From: Gammaproteobacteria bacterium
GTDB lineage: Bacteria; Pseudomonadota; Gammaproteobacteria; Pseudomonadales; Halieaceae
Assembly: GCA_018222695.1 (NCBI GenBank)
Contig: JAAEZV010000001.1
Span: forward strand, 24,027-34,229
Reading direction: 5' to 3'
Length of the DNA stretch: 10,203 nt
Below are positions 1 through 8,970 of the stretch, one piece after another. Each line of letters starts with the position of its first letter. Position 1 is the stretch's first letter. The notes beneath the pieces were generated by a model. The model made no database searches, was not told the origin of the DNA, and saw only the letters and a list, made by a program, of their open reading frames with translations. The translations under genes and the position numbers were made by a program.

Positions 1-513
1 GGATATGAAGTGCTCAATGAGTCAGGCCAGATTGTGCGTGTTGTGCCGCCAGCGAAGACCGATACCGAGCTTGAGCGGGATGCTGTCGCTGCGCGCGCGC
101 AAGAAGCCGAAGCTGCTGCCCAGGCAGCACAGTTGGAGCGCGACACTTTTCTGTTACGGCGCTACAGCACTATTGAGGATATCGAGGCCGCGCGGGATCG
201 TTCACTGAGAGAGCTCGACATTCGCATTGCTATTCTGAGTGGCCAACGTGACACGTTATCGCAGCAACTCGCTCGGCATCAATCTGCCCTCGACACCGCA
301 AAGCAGACCGATGCAGCATCGCCTCAGTACGAGGAAGAGACGGTGGCTGCGCTCAAAGCGGAAATCCAGAGCCTGGATGAGGCGAGCGAAGGCAGACAAC
401 AACAGGCCGCGGCACTGGCTGAGGCCTACAGCCGCGACATCGCGCGCTTTGCTGAGCTGGAGGAGATCGTCGCGCTGCGTCGTCAGATGAGCGTGACCCC
501 CCCTTCACTCTAG
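1..513 (+). CDS. Coiled-coil protein, 3' part only (probable DUF4124-type envelope protein)
   Basis: The reading frame is open from base 1 to the TAG at 511-513, giving 170 residues, so the N-terminus lies outside the window. The first visible residues, GYEVLNESGQIVRVVPPA, resemble the stretch that follows a DUF4124 domain in gammaproteobacterial proteins. The rest is almost entirely charged, Ala/Glu/Gln-rich helix with heptad-like spacing, and includes the conserved-looking segment YSTIEDIEAARDRSLRELD. It ends with an RFAELEEIVALRR-like helix. Family members that I recall carry an N-terminal signal peptide and sit in the periplasm, but neither feature is visible here. The function of such proteins is not known to me. 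The gene converges on slmA with only 17 bases between the stop codons and no room for a dedicated terminator. The DUF4124 link is from memory of the family pattern; the coiled-coil character is directly visible. Confidence 0.7.
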   Translation, partial: GYEVLNESGQIVRVVPPAKTDTELERDAVAARAQEAEAAAQAAQLERDTFLLRRYSTIEDIEAARDRSLRELDIRIAILSGQRDTLSQQLARHQSALDTAKQTDAASPQYEEETVAALKAEIQSLDEASEGRQQQAAALAEAYSRDIARFAELEEIVALRRQMSVTPPSL

Positions 514-530
514 CGCGGTAGCGATGGCAC

Positions 531-1151
531 TCATGGGCTGCCGGTGATGGTGGGTTTCATCAAGCCACCAGACAGGTGTGCCCATTGATCTACCCAGCCT
601 TCCAGCGGACTGCGCCTGAAGTCGCTGCGACAGAATTGCGACACTCTACCCTCTGCCGCGGCCATGAGTAAGTTGGCTGCGGTAGCGACCGGCAGGCGGG
701 TGCGGAGCTGCTCCCGCATCTCCGCCTCACGCAGATACTGCTTGAGCTGAGTCTCGAGGCGCTGATAAAGCTGCTCAACCTGCTGATGAAGTCGCAGCGA
801 CTCTCCGGTCAATGCCCGTCCCGTGAGTAATCGTGTGATGCCCGGGTTCTTCCCACAGAATTCCAGATAGATACACAGCAGTCTGTGGCACTGATCGAGC
901 GCGCCGACCTGCTCATCGGGGATGCGACCAATCAGGCCAAACAAGGTGTCTTCAGCAAACTCCAAGAGTGCAGCGTACATGGTACGTTTTGAGGGAAAGT
1001 GACGGTATAGAGCGGCTTCCGAGACCCCCACAGCCGCTGCGATTCGGGCCGTGGTAATGCGGGTATCGGGGGCTTCCTCCAGCATCTCCGCGAGCGCCAT
1101 GAGAATCTGCTGCTTACGGTCGACCTGAGCGGTAGGTGCGCTGTCCGGCAT
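531..1151 (-). CDS. slmA: Nucleoid occlusion factor SlmA (TetR family)
   Basis: The 206-residue protein matches SlmA, a TetR-type DNA-binding protein that binds specific chromosomal sites and blocks FtsZ ring assembly over the nucleoid. The N-terminal helix-turn-helix lies at about residues 31-56 (RITTARIAAAVGVSEAALYR, then HFPSK), nearly identical to the enterobacterial protein. The conserved 'NPGITRLLTGRAL' segment follows at about residues 102-114, and the C-terminal part is the all-helical dimerisation/FtsZ-binding domain. Length is close to the usual ~198 residues. The start ATG at 1149-1151 has GAGG only two bases upstream, so the ribosome site is poor, but the N-terminal alignment supports it. 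It lies 63 bases downstream of argB on the same strand and is probably co-transcribed with coaBC-argB. Adjacency to coaBC-linked genes is typical of slmA and supports the call over a generic TetR repressor. Confidence 0.95.
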   Translation of the reverse strand: MPDSAPTAQVDRKQQILMALAEMLEEAPDTRITTARIAAAVGVSEAALYRHFPSKRTMYAALLEFAEDTLFGLIGRIPDEQVGALDQCHRLLCIYLEFCGKNPGITRLLTGRALTGESLRLHQQVEQLYQRLETQLKQYLREAEMREQLRTRLPVATAANLLMAAAEGRVSQFCRSDFRRSPLEGWVDQWAHLSGGLMKPTITGSP

Positions 1152-1214
1152 GAGCCCTCGAACGTCCGGGGTATGGGGCGATGCTAATCAGAGCGAAGCT
1201 TGGGTGCAAATCGC

Positions 1215-2198
<984 letters not shown>

Positions 2199-2222
2199 TC
2201 AGGCCTATCAAAACTGCGAGAA

Positions 2223-3425
2223 TTAGCGGTCGAGCGTCGCGGCCACGGCGGCGACAATTTGTTCCGCGATCACCCGTTTGCTGGCCAAGGGCAGGCTTTG
2301 CTCCTCTGTCGCGGTGATCAGATGCACCGCATTTTGCTCAGAGCCGAAAGTCGTATCAGGGTCGCTGACATCATTGGCGATGATCATATCGAGCCCTTTT
2401 CTCTGCCGTTTTTCCCGGGCGTGATCCATCAGGGACGCGGTTTCGGCGGCAAAACCCACCACCATAGAAGGCCGGCTCGATGATTGCGCGACGCAGGCGA
2501 TGATGTCGGGGTTCTCGACCAGCGTGAGGATCAGGGGGTTGCCGTCTGCCTTTTTGATCTTCTCGGCTGATGCGGATTCGGGCCGGTAGTCAGCGACCGC
2601 CGCCGCACCAATGAACACATCAGCGCCTGCCGAGAGTGCCAGCGCCTGCTCGCACATCTCGGTTGCCGAGGTGACTGGATGCAGCGTGACCCGATTGGGT
2701 GCGTCCAAATGCACCGGCCCGGAGATCAATTCGACCTGCGCACCGGCCTCTGCACAGGCCCCTGCCAGCGCAAAGCCCATTTTCCCGGAGCTGTGGTTGC
2801 TCAAATACCGGACGGGGTCGATCGCCTCTAAGGTTGGGCCCGCGGTGATCACCACCCGGCGCCCTTCCAGTAGCCGGCTTTCAAAGCGCGCATTGACGGC
2901 GGCCACGATGGCTTCAGGGTCAAGCAGTCGGCCCGGCCCCACATCACCACAAGCCTGTTCTCCCGCATCGGGTCCGATAATTTGAATGTGCCGCGAGGCG
3001 AGCATCTGAATATTTTCTTGGGTCGCGGCGTGCGCCCACATTTGCTGATTCATGGCCGGTGCCACGGCGACTGGTGCGGGTGTCGCGAGCGCCACGGTAG
3101 TTAACAGGTCATCGGCGCGACCCTGCGCGAGCCGTGCGATCACGTCTGCTGTGGCCGGCGCAATGATCATCACGTCTGCCCAGCGCGCGAGCTCAATATG
3201 CCCCATGCCCGCCTCAGCCGCCTCGTCGAGGAGCTCGGTATGGGTGGGCTCTCCAGACAATGCCTGCATGGTAAGGGGGGTAATGAATTCCGTTGCGCCC
3301 CGGGACAGCACAACGCGCACCAGCGCCCCCTGCTTTTTCAGCAGTCGCACCAGCTCCGCGCCTTTGTAGGCTGCGATGCCGCCGGAGATGGCCACGAGAA
3401 TGTGACGCTGGTTTAACTGGCCCAT
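2223..3425 (-). CDS. coaBC: Bifunctional phosphopantothenoylcysteine decarboxylase/phosphopantothenate-cysteine ligase
   Basis: CoaBC (Dfp) carries out two steps of coenzyme A synthesis: CTP-dependent joining of cysteine to 4'-phosphopantothenate (C-terminal CoaB) and FMN-dependent decarboxylation to 4'-phosphopantetheine (N-terminal CoaC). In the 400-residue form, CoaC shows SGGIAAYK (14-21), GMGHIEL with catalytic His76, PAMNQQMW with Asn126 (123-130), and ACGDVGPGRL with Cys159. CoaB starts at about 190 with ITAGPT, then Asn210 in YLSNHSSGKMG, GAAAVADY (273-280) and Lys289. I chose the ATG at 3423-3425 because the protein then begins a few residues before the conserved ILVAISGG strand, matches the usual ~400-residue length, and has GAGGGG just upstream. 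The frame is open 20 residues further upstream (to 3485), but that segment looks like promoter DNA. It is the first gene of a leftward coaBC-argB-slmA block, divergent from rpmB. Confidence 0.96.
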   Translation of the reverse strand: MGQLNQRHILVAISGGIAAYKGAELVRLLKKQGALVRVVLSRGATEFITPLTMQALSGEPTHTELLDEAAEAGMGHIELARWADVMIIAPATADVIARLAQGRADDLLTTVALATPAPVAVAPAMNQQMWAHAATQENIQMLASRHIQIIGPDAGEQACGDVGPGRLLDPEAIVAAVNARFESRLLEGRRVVITAGPTLEAIDPVRYLSNHSSGKMGFALAGACAEAGAQVELISGPVHLDAPNRVTLHPVTSATEMCEQALALSAGADVFIGAAAVADYRPESASAEKIKKADGNPLILTLVENPDIIACVAQSSSRPSMVVGFAAETASLMDHAREKRQRKGLDMIIANDVSDPDTTFGSEQNAVHLITATEEQSLPLASKRVIAEQIVAAVAATLDR

Positions 3426-3428
3426 AGG

Positions 3429-3434
3429 CCCCTC
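3429..3434 (-). promoter_or_regulatory. Ribosome binding site of coaBC
   Basis: GAGGGG on the minus strand, with its GAGG core five bases from the ATG at 3423-3425. It supports this internal start over the longer open frame beginning at 3485, which has no comparable site. Confidence 0.65.
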
Positions 3435-3457
3435 AATCCCTACATGAGATCGAGCGA

Positions 3458-3486
3458 ACCCTAGCATTTGCGGGGGTTTTTGCACA
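3458..3486 (-). promoter_or_regulatory. Candidate sigma-70 promoter for coaBC
   Basis: Reading leftward, a TGTGCA -35 (3481-3486, 4 of 6 consensus bases) and a TAGGGT -10 (3458-3463, 3 of 6) preceded by TGC (extended -10) are separated by 17 bases. Transcription would start about 25 bases upstream of the coaBC ATG. Match quality is modest, but the position, back to back with the rpmB promoter, is sensible. Confidence 0.35.
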
Positions 3487-3513
3487 CTTGAGGTTATTGC
3501 CCCCCGGCCTCGC

Positions 3514-3542
3514 TTGCGCCCCCACAGCCCCTCTGGTATAAA
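3514..3542 (+). promoter_or_regulatory. Sigma-70 promoter of rpmB-rpmG
   Basis: TTGCGC (-35, 3514-3519) and TATAAA (-10, 3537-3542) are separated by exactly 17 bases, and a TGG precedes the -10. The -10 matches consensus at five of six positions. Transcription would begin near 3549, giving a leader of about 27 bases before the rpmB ATG. A GC-rich stretch (GCGCCC) follows the -10, as in the discriminators of growth-rate-controlled ribosomal promoters; that regulatory reading is inference. Confidence 0.7.
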
Positions 3543-3575
3543 ACGCGCCCTTTGTAGATCTCTATGGGGATTCCC

Positions 3576-3812
3576 ATGTCACGTGTCTGTCAGGTTACGG
3601 GTAAGCGGCCCGCAACCGGTAACAATGTTTCGCACGCCAAGAATCGCACCAAGCGTCGCTTCTTGCCGAACTTGCACAACCATCGTTTCTGGATTGAGTC
3701 TGAGAAGCGCTTTGTTTCTCTGCGCGTGTCTTCCAAGGGAATGCGTATTATCGATAAGCGCGGTATCGAGACGGTTTTGGAAGAGCTCCGTGCTCGCGGC
3801 GAGAAGGTCTGA
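3576..3812 (+). CDS. rpmB: Ribosomal protein bL28
   Basis: This 78-residue protein is a component of the large ribosomal subunit. Its sequence, beginning [12 protein letters not shown] and containing [15 protein letters not shown] and [15 protein letters not shown], is nearly collinear with E. coli L28, including length and the RARGEK end. It has a single Cys (residue 5), so it is the form without zinc-binding Cys pairs. The frame is open from an in-frame ATG at 3564, but the start at 3576 is right: it gives the conserved MSRVC N-terminus and has GGGGA (3566-3570) five bases upstream, and the upstream ATG overlaps that site. rpmG follows after 10 bases, so the two proteins are co-expressed from the promoter at 3514-3542. 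No radC lies upstream of rpmB, unlike in E. coli. Confidence 0.98.
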   Translation: MSRVCQVTGKRPATGNNVSHAKNRTKRRFLPNLHNHRFWIESEKRFVSLRVSSKGMRIIDKRGIETVLEELRARGEKV

Positions 3813-3822
3813 GGATTGAACC

Positions 3823-3978
3823 ATGCGTGAAAAGATCAGAATGAACTCTACGGCTGGCACTGGCCACTTTTATACGACGGACAAAAACAAGCGCACCATG
3901 CCCGACAAGCTTGAGATGAAGAAGTACGATCCGGTAGCGCGCAAGCACGTTGTGTATAAGGAAGCGAAGATCAAGTAA
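3823..3978 (+). CDS. rpmG: Ribosomal protein bL33
   Basis: This 51-residue large-subunit protein reads [19 protein letters not shown] and continues with [25 protein letters not shown] and TAA. It matches the short Pseudomonas-type L33 almost throughout and lacks the few extra N-terminal residues of the E. coli protein. No Cys is present, so it is the zinc-independent paralogue type. A GAGGA overlapping the rpmB stop codon lies eight bases before the ATG, which fits translational coupling with rpmB in the usual rpmB-rpmG pair. The operon ends at a strong terminator 18 bases after the stop, separating it from mutM, with which it is often linked. Confidence 0.97.
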   Translation: MREKIRMNSTAGTGHFYTTDKNKRTMPDKLEMKKYDPVARKHVVYKEAKIK

Positions 3979-3996
3979 TCGCTACGGCAATCATCG

Positions 3997-4024
3997 AAAA
4001 CCCCGGCCCTGAGCCGGGGTTTTT
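3997..4024 (+). terminator. Rho-independent terminator of rpmB-rpmG
   Basis: CCCCGGC (4001-4007) pairs with GCCGGGG (4013-4019) around a five-base loop, followed by TTTTT. An A-run at 3997-4000 extends the stem to 11 bp against the T-run. It lies directly after the rpmG stop codon. The A/T symmetry could let it work in both directions, but no gene converges on it. Confidence 0.93.
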
Positions 4025-4035
4025 GTTTCTGAGTT

Positions 4036-4074
4036 CCGCACACCCGCTTACTGGCCTCCTGTCAGGGTGTGTGG
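4036..4074 (+). other. Inverted repeat ahead of mutM
   Basis: CCGCACACCC (4036-4045) is complementary to GGGTGTGTGG (4065-4074) with one G-T pair, enclosing a 19-base loop. No T-run follows, so it is not a terminator. It lies between the rpmG terminator and mutM, where a mutM promoter or leader must be. Its role is unknown and it could be chance. Confidence 0.4.
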
Positions 4075-4076
4075 TC

Positions 4077-4096
4077 AGATAGCCCATGCGCTATCT
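4077..4096 (+). other. Short perfect inverted repeat in the mutM leader
   Basis: AGATAGC (4077-4083) and GCTATCT (4090-4096) form a perfect 7-bp dyad with a 6-base centre, 25 bases before the mutM ATG. It could be a protein-binding site or an RNA hairpin. I recognise no known operator. I could not find a convincing -35/-10 pair for mutM in 4025-4121. Confidence 0.4.
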
Positions 4097-4121
4097 CGAG
4101 TCGCAGTAGCAGCGGTCGCCC

Positions 4122-4931
4122 ATGCCAGAGTTACCTGAAGTTGAAACTACCTGCCGCGGTATCGCGCCACATATTGTGGGGCGCACTGTGCGCGAGGTGA
4201 TTGTGAGAGAGCCACGTTTGCGTTGGCCCGTGCCGACCAAATTGAATCAGCTGATGTCAGGCGCGCGATTTCTGTCTGTCAGCCGGCGGGCAAAATATTT
4301 ATTAGTGACGACTGAGCGCGGCATTCTGATGGTGCATCTGGGCATGTCAGGAAGCCTGAGGATCATGCCTGCTGACACCCCGCCCCTGTTCCACGACCAC
4401 ATCGATGTGGTGCTAGATGATGGTCGCTGCCTCCGGTATCACGACCCGAGACGTTTCGGCAGTTTCCACTGGCTCGAATCAGAGCAACACCCCCTGTTGG
4501 ATCATTTGGGTCCAGAGCCGCTGTCAGACACGTTCAATGGGGCCTATCTCTATGAGCGATCACGTGCACGCCGTATACACGTAAAGCAGTTCATCATGGA
4601 CGGCAAAGTCGTGGTGGGGGTCGGCAACATCTACGCCAATGAGGCGCTTTTCATGGCGGGTATTCATCCTGCGCGAGGCGCCGGCCGTATCGCGGCGGCG
4701 CGTTACGAGCGGTTAGCGGACACCATTAAGCAGGTTCTGGGTGCCGCGATCGAGCAAGGCGGCACGACGCTCAGGGATTTTGTCGGGGGGGACGGGTCTC
4801 CCGGATATTTTGCGCAGCAGCTGAGGGTATATGGCCGCGACGGTCAGCCGTGCCGGGTTTGTCAGAGCCAGTTGAAGGAAATTAGGCAGGGAGGCCGGAG
4901 TACGGTGCTGTGTTCTCAATGCCAGCGCTAA
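4122..4931 (+). CDS. mutM: Formamidopyrimidine-DNA glycosylase (Fpg/MutM)
   Basis: MutM excises 8-oxoguanine and formamidopyrimidines and cuts the strand at the abasic site (base excision repair). The 269-residue protein starts [10 protein letters not shown]. After Met removal, the N-terminal Pro is the catalytic nucleophile, followed by the catalytic Glu3 and Glu6. Lys58 sits in RRAKYLL, and the void-filling residues Met75 (HLGMSGSLR), Arg110 and Phe112 (DPRRFG) are present. The helix-two-turn-helix segment [14 protein letters not shown] lies at 164-177. A C-terminal zinc finger has Cys244, Cys247, Cys264 and Cys267. Length is the family norm. The start is fixed by the MPELPE motif, although no strong Shine-Dalgarno sequence precedes it. 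It follows rpmBG as in E. coli but is cut off from it by a terminator, and it converges on coaD. Confidence 0.98.
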   Translation: MPELPEVETTCRGIAPHIVGRTVREVIVREPRLRWPVPTKLNQLMSGARFLSVSRRAKYLLVTTERGILMVHLGMSGSLRIMPADTPPLFHDHIDVVLDDGRCLRYHDPRRFGSFHWLESEQHPLLDHLGPEPLSDTFNGAYLYERSRARRIHVKQFIMDGKVVVGVGNIYANEALFMAGIHPARGAGRIAAARYERLADTIKQVLGAAIEQGGTTLRDFVGGDGSPGYFAQQLRVYGRDGQPCRVCQSQLKEIRQGGRSTVLCSQCQR

Positions 4932-4961
4932 ACGAGCGCGCGTATCACGTGACAGTCCAAT

Positions 4962-5497
<536 letters not shown>

Positions 5498-5532
5498 CTA
5501 CACAAGTCTCGATAGCTGAACAAACGTGGCTG

Positions 5533-6117
5533 TTATGCGCTCTGCCGCGGCGACAGTAGCCGGTAGCAGACGTCACCCGCCGTTTTCTCACGCAGCACAT
5601 CGTAGAGCCCCTCGGGGACGGGCTCAGGCTGTGAGCGCGATGTCTCGAAGTAAACCCAGCAGTGCTCGACCAGTCGCTCGCCCTGCGCCAACAGCGTCAG
5701 GGTTGACTCGCCGAGGCGCGCATCGAAAGGGGGGTCTACAAATACGATGTCCCATGCGTCGCTGGTCTGGCGCAGATAATGCTCCGCCATGTCGCAGTTC
5801 ACGGTGCTGCATTCGGTGGCATCGAGAGTGTTGAGGTGGTGGCCCACGGCAGTGACGGCTTCTCGGTCAGCATCAACGAAGTCACAGTGCGCCGCGCCAC
5901 GCGATAGTGCTTCGATCCCTAGAGCGCCTGAACCGGCGAAAAGATCGAGACACTTTGCAGCCTGAAGGTGCGGCCCCAGCCAGTTAAAGAGCGTCTCCCT
6001 TACCCGATCTGCAGTGGGTCGCAGGCCTGGCCGATCCGGGAACTGAAGCTTCCGTCCACGCCACTGTCCACCGATGACCCGGAGCTGGGGGGTAGCCTGT
6101 TTGGCGCCACGTCGCAT
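5533..6117 (-). CDS. rsmD: 16S rRNA (guanine(966)-N2)-methyltransferase RsmD
   Basis: RsmD methylates G966 of 16S rRNA at N2 using S-adenosylmethionine, acting on assembled 30S particles. The 194-residue protein shows LRVIGGQWRGRKL (12-24), the family hallmark LRPTADRVRETLFNWL (32-47), the SAM-binding motif DLFAGSGALGIEALSR (58-73), an acidic VDAD (81-84) for the SAM ribose, and the catalytic VDPPF (127-131). The ATG start at 6115-6117 is preceded by AGGA at a distance of about eight bases. It is the first gene of the leftward rsmD-coaD pair and is divergent from ftsY. The M16 peptidase genes that separate rsmD from ftsY in Pseudomonas are absent here. Confidence 0.96.
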   Translation of the reverse strand: MRRGAKQATPQLRVIGGQWRGRKLQFPDRPGLRPTADRVRETLFNWLGPHLQAAKCLDLFAGSGALGIEALSRGAAHCDFVDADREAVTAVGHHLNTLDATECSTVNCDMAEHYLRQTSDAWDIVFVDPPFDARLGESTLTLLAQGERLVEHCWVYFETSRSQPEPVPEGLYDVLREKTAGDVCYRLLSPRQSA

Positions 6118-6138
6118 GCTGGTTCCTGTTTTTCTGGG

Positions 6139-6147
6139 TGCTAGACT
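6139..6147 (+). promoter_or_regulatory. Candidate extended -10 element for ftsY
   Basis: TGC-TAGACT matches the extended -10 pattern (four of six core bases) about 58 bases before the ftsY ATG, in the 87-base divergent gap with rsmD. No good -35 stands at the right distance, so this is only a candidate. Confidence 0.25.
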
Positions 6148-6204
6148 GACTGTTAATCAACGGTGCGTCTGTGTTCCGCCACGCCCAATCGAGTCAGAGT
6201 GATC

Positions 6205-7302
6205 ATGAAGCTATTCAAACGCCGCGCCAAGCCTGATGAGGTCAAAACCGAGGCGCTCGCTGACGGCGATAACCCAAGTACCCCGGTGTCCACTGCCGAT
6301 ATTGCCGGGCGCTCGGAGCAGGCAGCAGACGCTTCCTCTGCACCGGCTGGCGAGGCTGGCGGCGATGGAGCGTCAGATTCGGGCTCGAGTGTTTTTGAGC
6401 GGCTGCGAAGCGGGCTCAGCCGCAGCCGAGGTCAATTGTCTGAAGGGCTTGCCAGTCTCGTGTTGGGCAAGAAGCAATTGGACCCGGTGCTCTTAGAGGC
6501 GCTTGAAGAACAGCTGATCATGGCCGATCTGGGGCTCGAGGCCACTGATAGGGTGTTGGAGTCACTGCGCCTGCGACTAGGCCGCAGTGAGCTGTCTGCG
6601 GAGGAGACGGTCATGTCGGCCTTGAAGGACACGCTCACCGAGCTACTGGCCGATCAGGAGTCTCCCCTCAGTATCAAGGAGCATCAGCCTTTTGTCATTC
6701 TGGTGGTGGGCGTGAATGGTGCCGGAAAGACGACGACGATTGGCAAGTTGGCGCACCGCTTCAAGCAACAGGGGCACAGCGTCATGTTGGCTGCCGGTGA
6801 CACCTTCCGGGCTGCCGCGGTAGAGCAGCTGCAGGCCTGGGGCGAGCGCAATGATGTGCCGGTGATTGCCCAACACACGGGCGCCGATAGCGCTTCAGTT
6901 TTGTTTGATGCGCTGCAGGCGGCCGCGGCTCGCGACGTGGATGTTTTGATTGCGGACACAGCAGGACGGCTTCAGAACAAGTCCCACCTGATGGATGAGC
7001 TCAGTAAGGTAGTGCGTGTAATGCGCAAGCAGAACGAGAGTGTGCCCCACGAAACGCTGTTGGTGCTCGATGCGGGCACCGGCCAGAACGCGGTCTCCCA
7101 GGCGGTGGAGTTTGATCAGGCCGTCGGTGTCACGGGCGTCGCGGTGACCAAGCTCGACGGCACCGCACGAGGCGGAGTGCTGTTCGCCATCGCGCACAAG
7201 TTGAAGCGTCCGATACGTTTTATTGGCGTGGGCGAGCAAGCCGATGACCTGCGTGACTTCAGTGCCCGGGACTTTGTTGATGCGCTGTTGGATGACGGCT
7301 AG
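6205..7302 (+). CDS. ftsY: Signal recognition particle receptor FtsY
   Basis: FtsY is the membrane-associated GTPase that docks the SRP-ribosome complex at the Sec translocon. In the 365-residue form, residues 1-62 are a short, acidic, low-complexity A region, much shorter than the ~200 residues of E. coli. The helical N domain spans about 63-150. The G domain holds GVNGAGKTT (169-177, P-loop), the DTFRAAAVEQL motif (199-209), DTAGR (251-255), TKLDGTARGG (315-324) and the GVGEQADDLRDF end motif. I chose the ATG at 6205 because MKLFKRR is a typical FtsY membrane-contacting basic start. The frame is open to a GTG at 6163, but that extension lacks family similarity. FtsE follows after 12 bases, and ftsY-ftsE-ftsX is a classic operon. 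Confidence 0.97.
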   Translation: MKLFKRRAKPDEVKTEALADGDNPSTPVSTADIAGRSEQAADASSAPAGEAGGDGASDSGSSVFERLRSGLSRSRGQLSEGLASLVLGKKQLDPVLLEALEEQLIMADLGLEATDRVLESLRLRLGRSELSAEETVMSALKDTLTELLADQESPLSIKEHQPFVILVVGVNGAGKTTTIGKLAHRFKQQGHSVMLAAGDTFRAAAVEQLQAWGERNDVPVIAQHTGADSASVLFDALQAAAARDVDVLIADTAGRLQNKSHLMDELSKVVRVMRKQNESVPHETLLVLDAGTGQNAVSQAVEFDQAVGVTGVAVTKLDGTARGGVLFAIAHKLKRPIRFIGVGEQADDLRDFSARDFVDALLDDG

Positions 7303-7314
7303 GGAAGTGCGGCA

Positions 7315-7977
7315 GTGATTGAGTTTGAGCGGGTGAGTCGCCGTTTCGGTGATCAGGACGCGCTACGCAATCTCAATTTGGCGATCGAGCAGGGAGAAAT
7401 GGCCTTTCTGACCGGTCACTCGGGTGCAGGCAAGAGCACCTTGCTACGCCTTCTATTGTTGCTGGATCGACCCAGTAGCGGAGACATCCGCGTAAATGGT
7501 GAGCCGACCAGCAAGATCCGGTCGCGCATGGTGCCGCGTTATCGCCGACGTTTCGGAGTGGTGTTTCAGGACCACAGGCTGCTCTTTGACCGCAGCGTGC
7601 ACGACAATGTGGCGCTGCCTTTGGTGATGGCGGGATTCTCTCCCACCGACACCGCTCGCCGGGTGAGAGCCGCGCTGGACAAGGTGGGTCTGTTGTCCCA
7701 TGAGCAGGCGAATCCCGCTGTGTTGTCGGGGGGTGAGCAGCAGCGGGTAGGCATCGCGCGGGCGGTTGTCGCAAGGCCTGAATTCCTGATCGCCGATGAG
7801 CCCACGGGTAACCTGGACCCCCAGCTGTCTTCCGAGATCATGTCGTTATTCGAGGCATTCAATCAGGTGGGCGTGACGGTGCTGGTGGCGACCCACGATT
7901 TGCCGCTGATCTCCCGGCTTCGGCACCGAATTATTACGCTACAAGAAGGGCGTCTTGCTGGCGCGACGGCACAATGA
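7315..7977 (+). CDS. ftsE: Cell division ATP-binding protein FtsE
   Basis: FtsE is the ATPase of the FtsEX complex, which regulates periplasmic amidases at the division septum and is recruited by FtsZ. The 220-residue ABC domain shows Walker A GHSGAGKS (34-41), a Q-loop at Gln85 in [14 protein letters not shown] (82-95, FtsE-typical), the signature LSGGEQQRV (137-145), Walker B FLIADE (157-162) with Glu162, and the switch His194 in ATHD. Length agrees with E. coli (222). The start is a GTG (7315), with AGGGAA overlapping the ftsY stop upstream. The stop overlaps the ftsX start by four bases (ATGA), so translation is likely coupled. Confidence 0.97.
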   Translation: MIEFERVSRRFGDQDALRNLNLAIEQGEMAFLTGHSGAGKSTLLRLLLLLDRPSSGDIRVNGEPTSKIRSRMVPRYRRRFGVVFQDHRLLFDRSVHDNVALPLVMAGFSPTDTARRVRAALDKVGLLSHEQANPAVLSGGEQQRVGIARAVVARPEFLIADEPTGNLDPQLSSEIMSLFEAFNQVGVTVLVATHDLPLISRLRHRIITLQEGRLAGATAQ

Positions 7978-8918
7978 GTTCGTCAGCGCGACAAACCAGA
8001 GAAGGATGGAGTCGGATAGCGGCTTGGCGCTCGCAACACCGTTCTGCAGCAACCAGTAGCTGGCAAAAATTAATCGCCAGGCCTCTCGCAACAGGCATGG
8101 TGTGGCTCGTAGTGGCGATCTCGCTGGCGCTGCCCGGCGCCATGCTCCTGACACTCGATAACCTGAGACCACTGGTCCCCGAACTGGAGCGGCCGGCACA
8201 GGTATCGGTCATGCTGGCCGGGGTGCTTGACCTTGAGCAGGCTGAGGCTCTGCAGCGCGAATTGGCGACATGGGAGAGCGTCGAAGATGTGACCTTGGTG
8301 CGTCGAGACGAGGCGCTGGCTGTATTTGGAGAGCAAACCGGGCTGTCAGGCCTGCTGATGTCGCTGGACCGTAACCCGCTGCCGCACGCATTACTGGTGT
8401 CACCCAGCGCACCCCGCACCGACGCGGCCCTCAGTCAGCTGGTTGAAGCAATTGATGCCCTGTCAGGCGTCGACCGGGTCATTGTCGACAATCAGTGGAT
8501 GAGCCGCCTCAACCAGGCCCTGCTGGCTACAGAGCGCTGGGGCATTGCTCTGGGTGCCGCCATGGTGCTGGGCGCGATTCTTGCGCTGGCCAACACGCTG
8601 CACCTGGCGATCGATGCCCGGCGCGAGGAGATTTTGGTGGTGCGGGTGATCGGCGGTTCCCCCGGTTTTATCCGCAGGCCTTTTTTGTATACGGGCTTGT
8701 ATTTTGGTGCGGGCGGCGGGCTGTTCGCGGGGGTGATGTTGTGGGTGTTGAGCCTCTGGATTGCAGGCCCGGTTAATACGCTATTTTTCCTATATGGAAG
8801 CCCTGGCCAGATTCAGGGCCCGGGCGTTGGATACCCAATGGCACTGATTGCGCTCGGCGCGGGCCTGGGCTTGCTGACCTCCTGGGCCGCTTCAACACGC
8901 TATTTCAGCCGCCTTTAG
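7974..8918 (+). CDS. ftsX: Cell division protein FtsX (membrane subunit)
   Basis: FtsX is the integral inner-membrane partner of FtsE. Its large periplasmic loop activates murein hydrolase regulators such as EnvC in E. coli. The 314-residue protein has a cytoplasmic N-terminal tail rich in Arg/Ser (1-35), a first membrane segment at about 38-61, and a periplasmic domain at about 62-186 containing VSVML and a helical LDLEQAEALQ region. Three more membrane segments follow near 187-211, 239-264 and 288-305. The cytoplasmic loop ARREEILVVRVIGGSPGFIRRPFLY (split about 215-239) is the conserved FtsX/MacB-type coupling element to FtsE. Translation starts within the ftsE stop codon. No standard terminator follows, so some transcripts may read on into rpoH. 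Confidence 0.95.
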   Translation: MSSSARQTREGWSRIAAWRSQHRSAATSSWQKLIARPLATGMVWLVVAISLALPGAMLLTLDNLRPLVPELERPAQVSVMLAGVLDLEQAEALQRELATWESVEDVTLVRRDEALAVFGEQTGLSGLLMSLDRNPLPHALLVSPSAPRTDAALSQLVEAIDALSGVDRVIVDNQWMSRLNQALLATERWGIALGAAMVLGAILALANTLHLAIDARREEILVVRVIGGSPGFIRRPFLYTGLYFGAGGGLFAGVMLWVLSLWIAGPVNTLFFLYGSPGQIQGPGVGYPMALIALGAGLGLLTSWAASTRYFSRL

Positions 8919-8932
8919 GCGCTTTGAGGGCT

Positions 8933-8970
8933 GCTAAACCGCTGAAAATCGGTATTTTTCAGGGTTTAGC
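8933..8970 (+). other. Long hairpin between ftsX and rpoH, overlapping CIRCE
   Basis: GCTAAACC (8933-8940) pairs with GGTTTAGC (8963-8970), and CTGAAAA (8942-8948) pairs with TTTTCAG (8956-8962). This gives a 15-bp stem with one bulged G and a 7-base loop. No T-run follows, so it is not a standard terminator. Its right arm shares TTTAGC with the left arm of the CIRCE dyad, so in RNA the two structures compete. It could attenuate ftsX read-through or protect the ftsX 3' end; the role is inference. Confidence 0.7.

Noticed and set aside
6163..6204. A longer FtsY starting at GTG 6163.
   Set aside because: The added 14 residues do not resemble FtsY, whereas MKLFKRR at 6205 does.
8933..8970. The ftsX-rpoH hairpin as a rho-independent terminator.
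   Set aside because: No T-run follows either arm, and the stem is AT-rich in its inner half. It is kept as an unexplained hairpin only.
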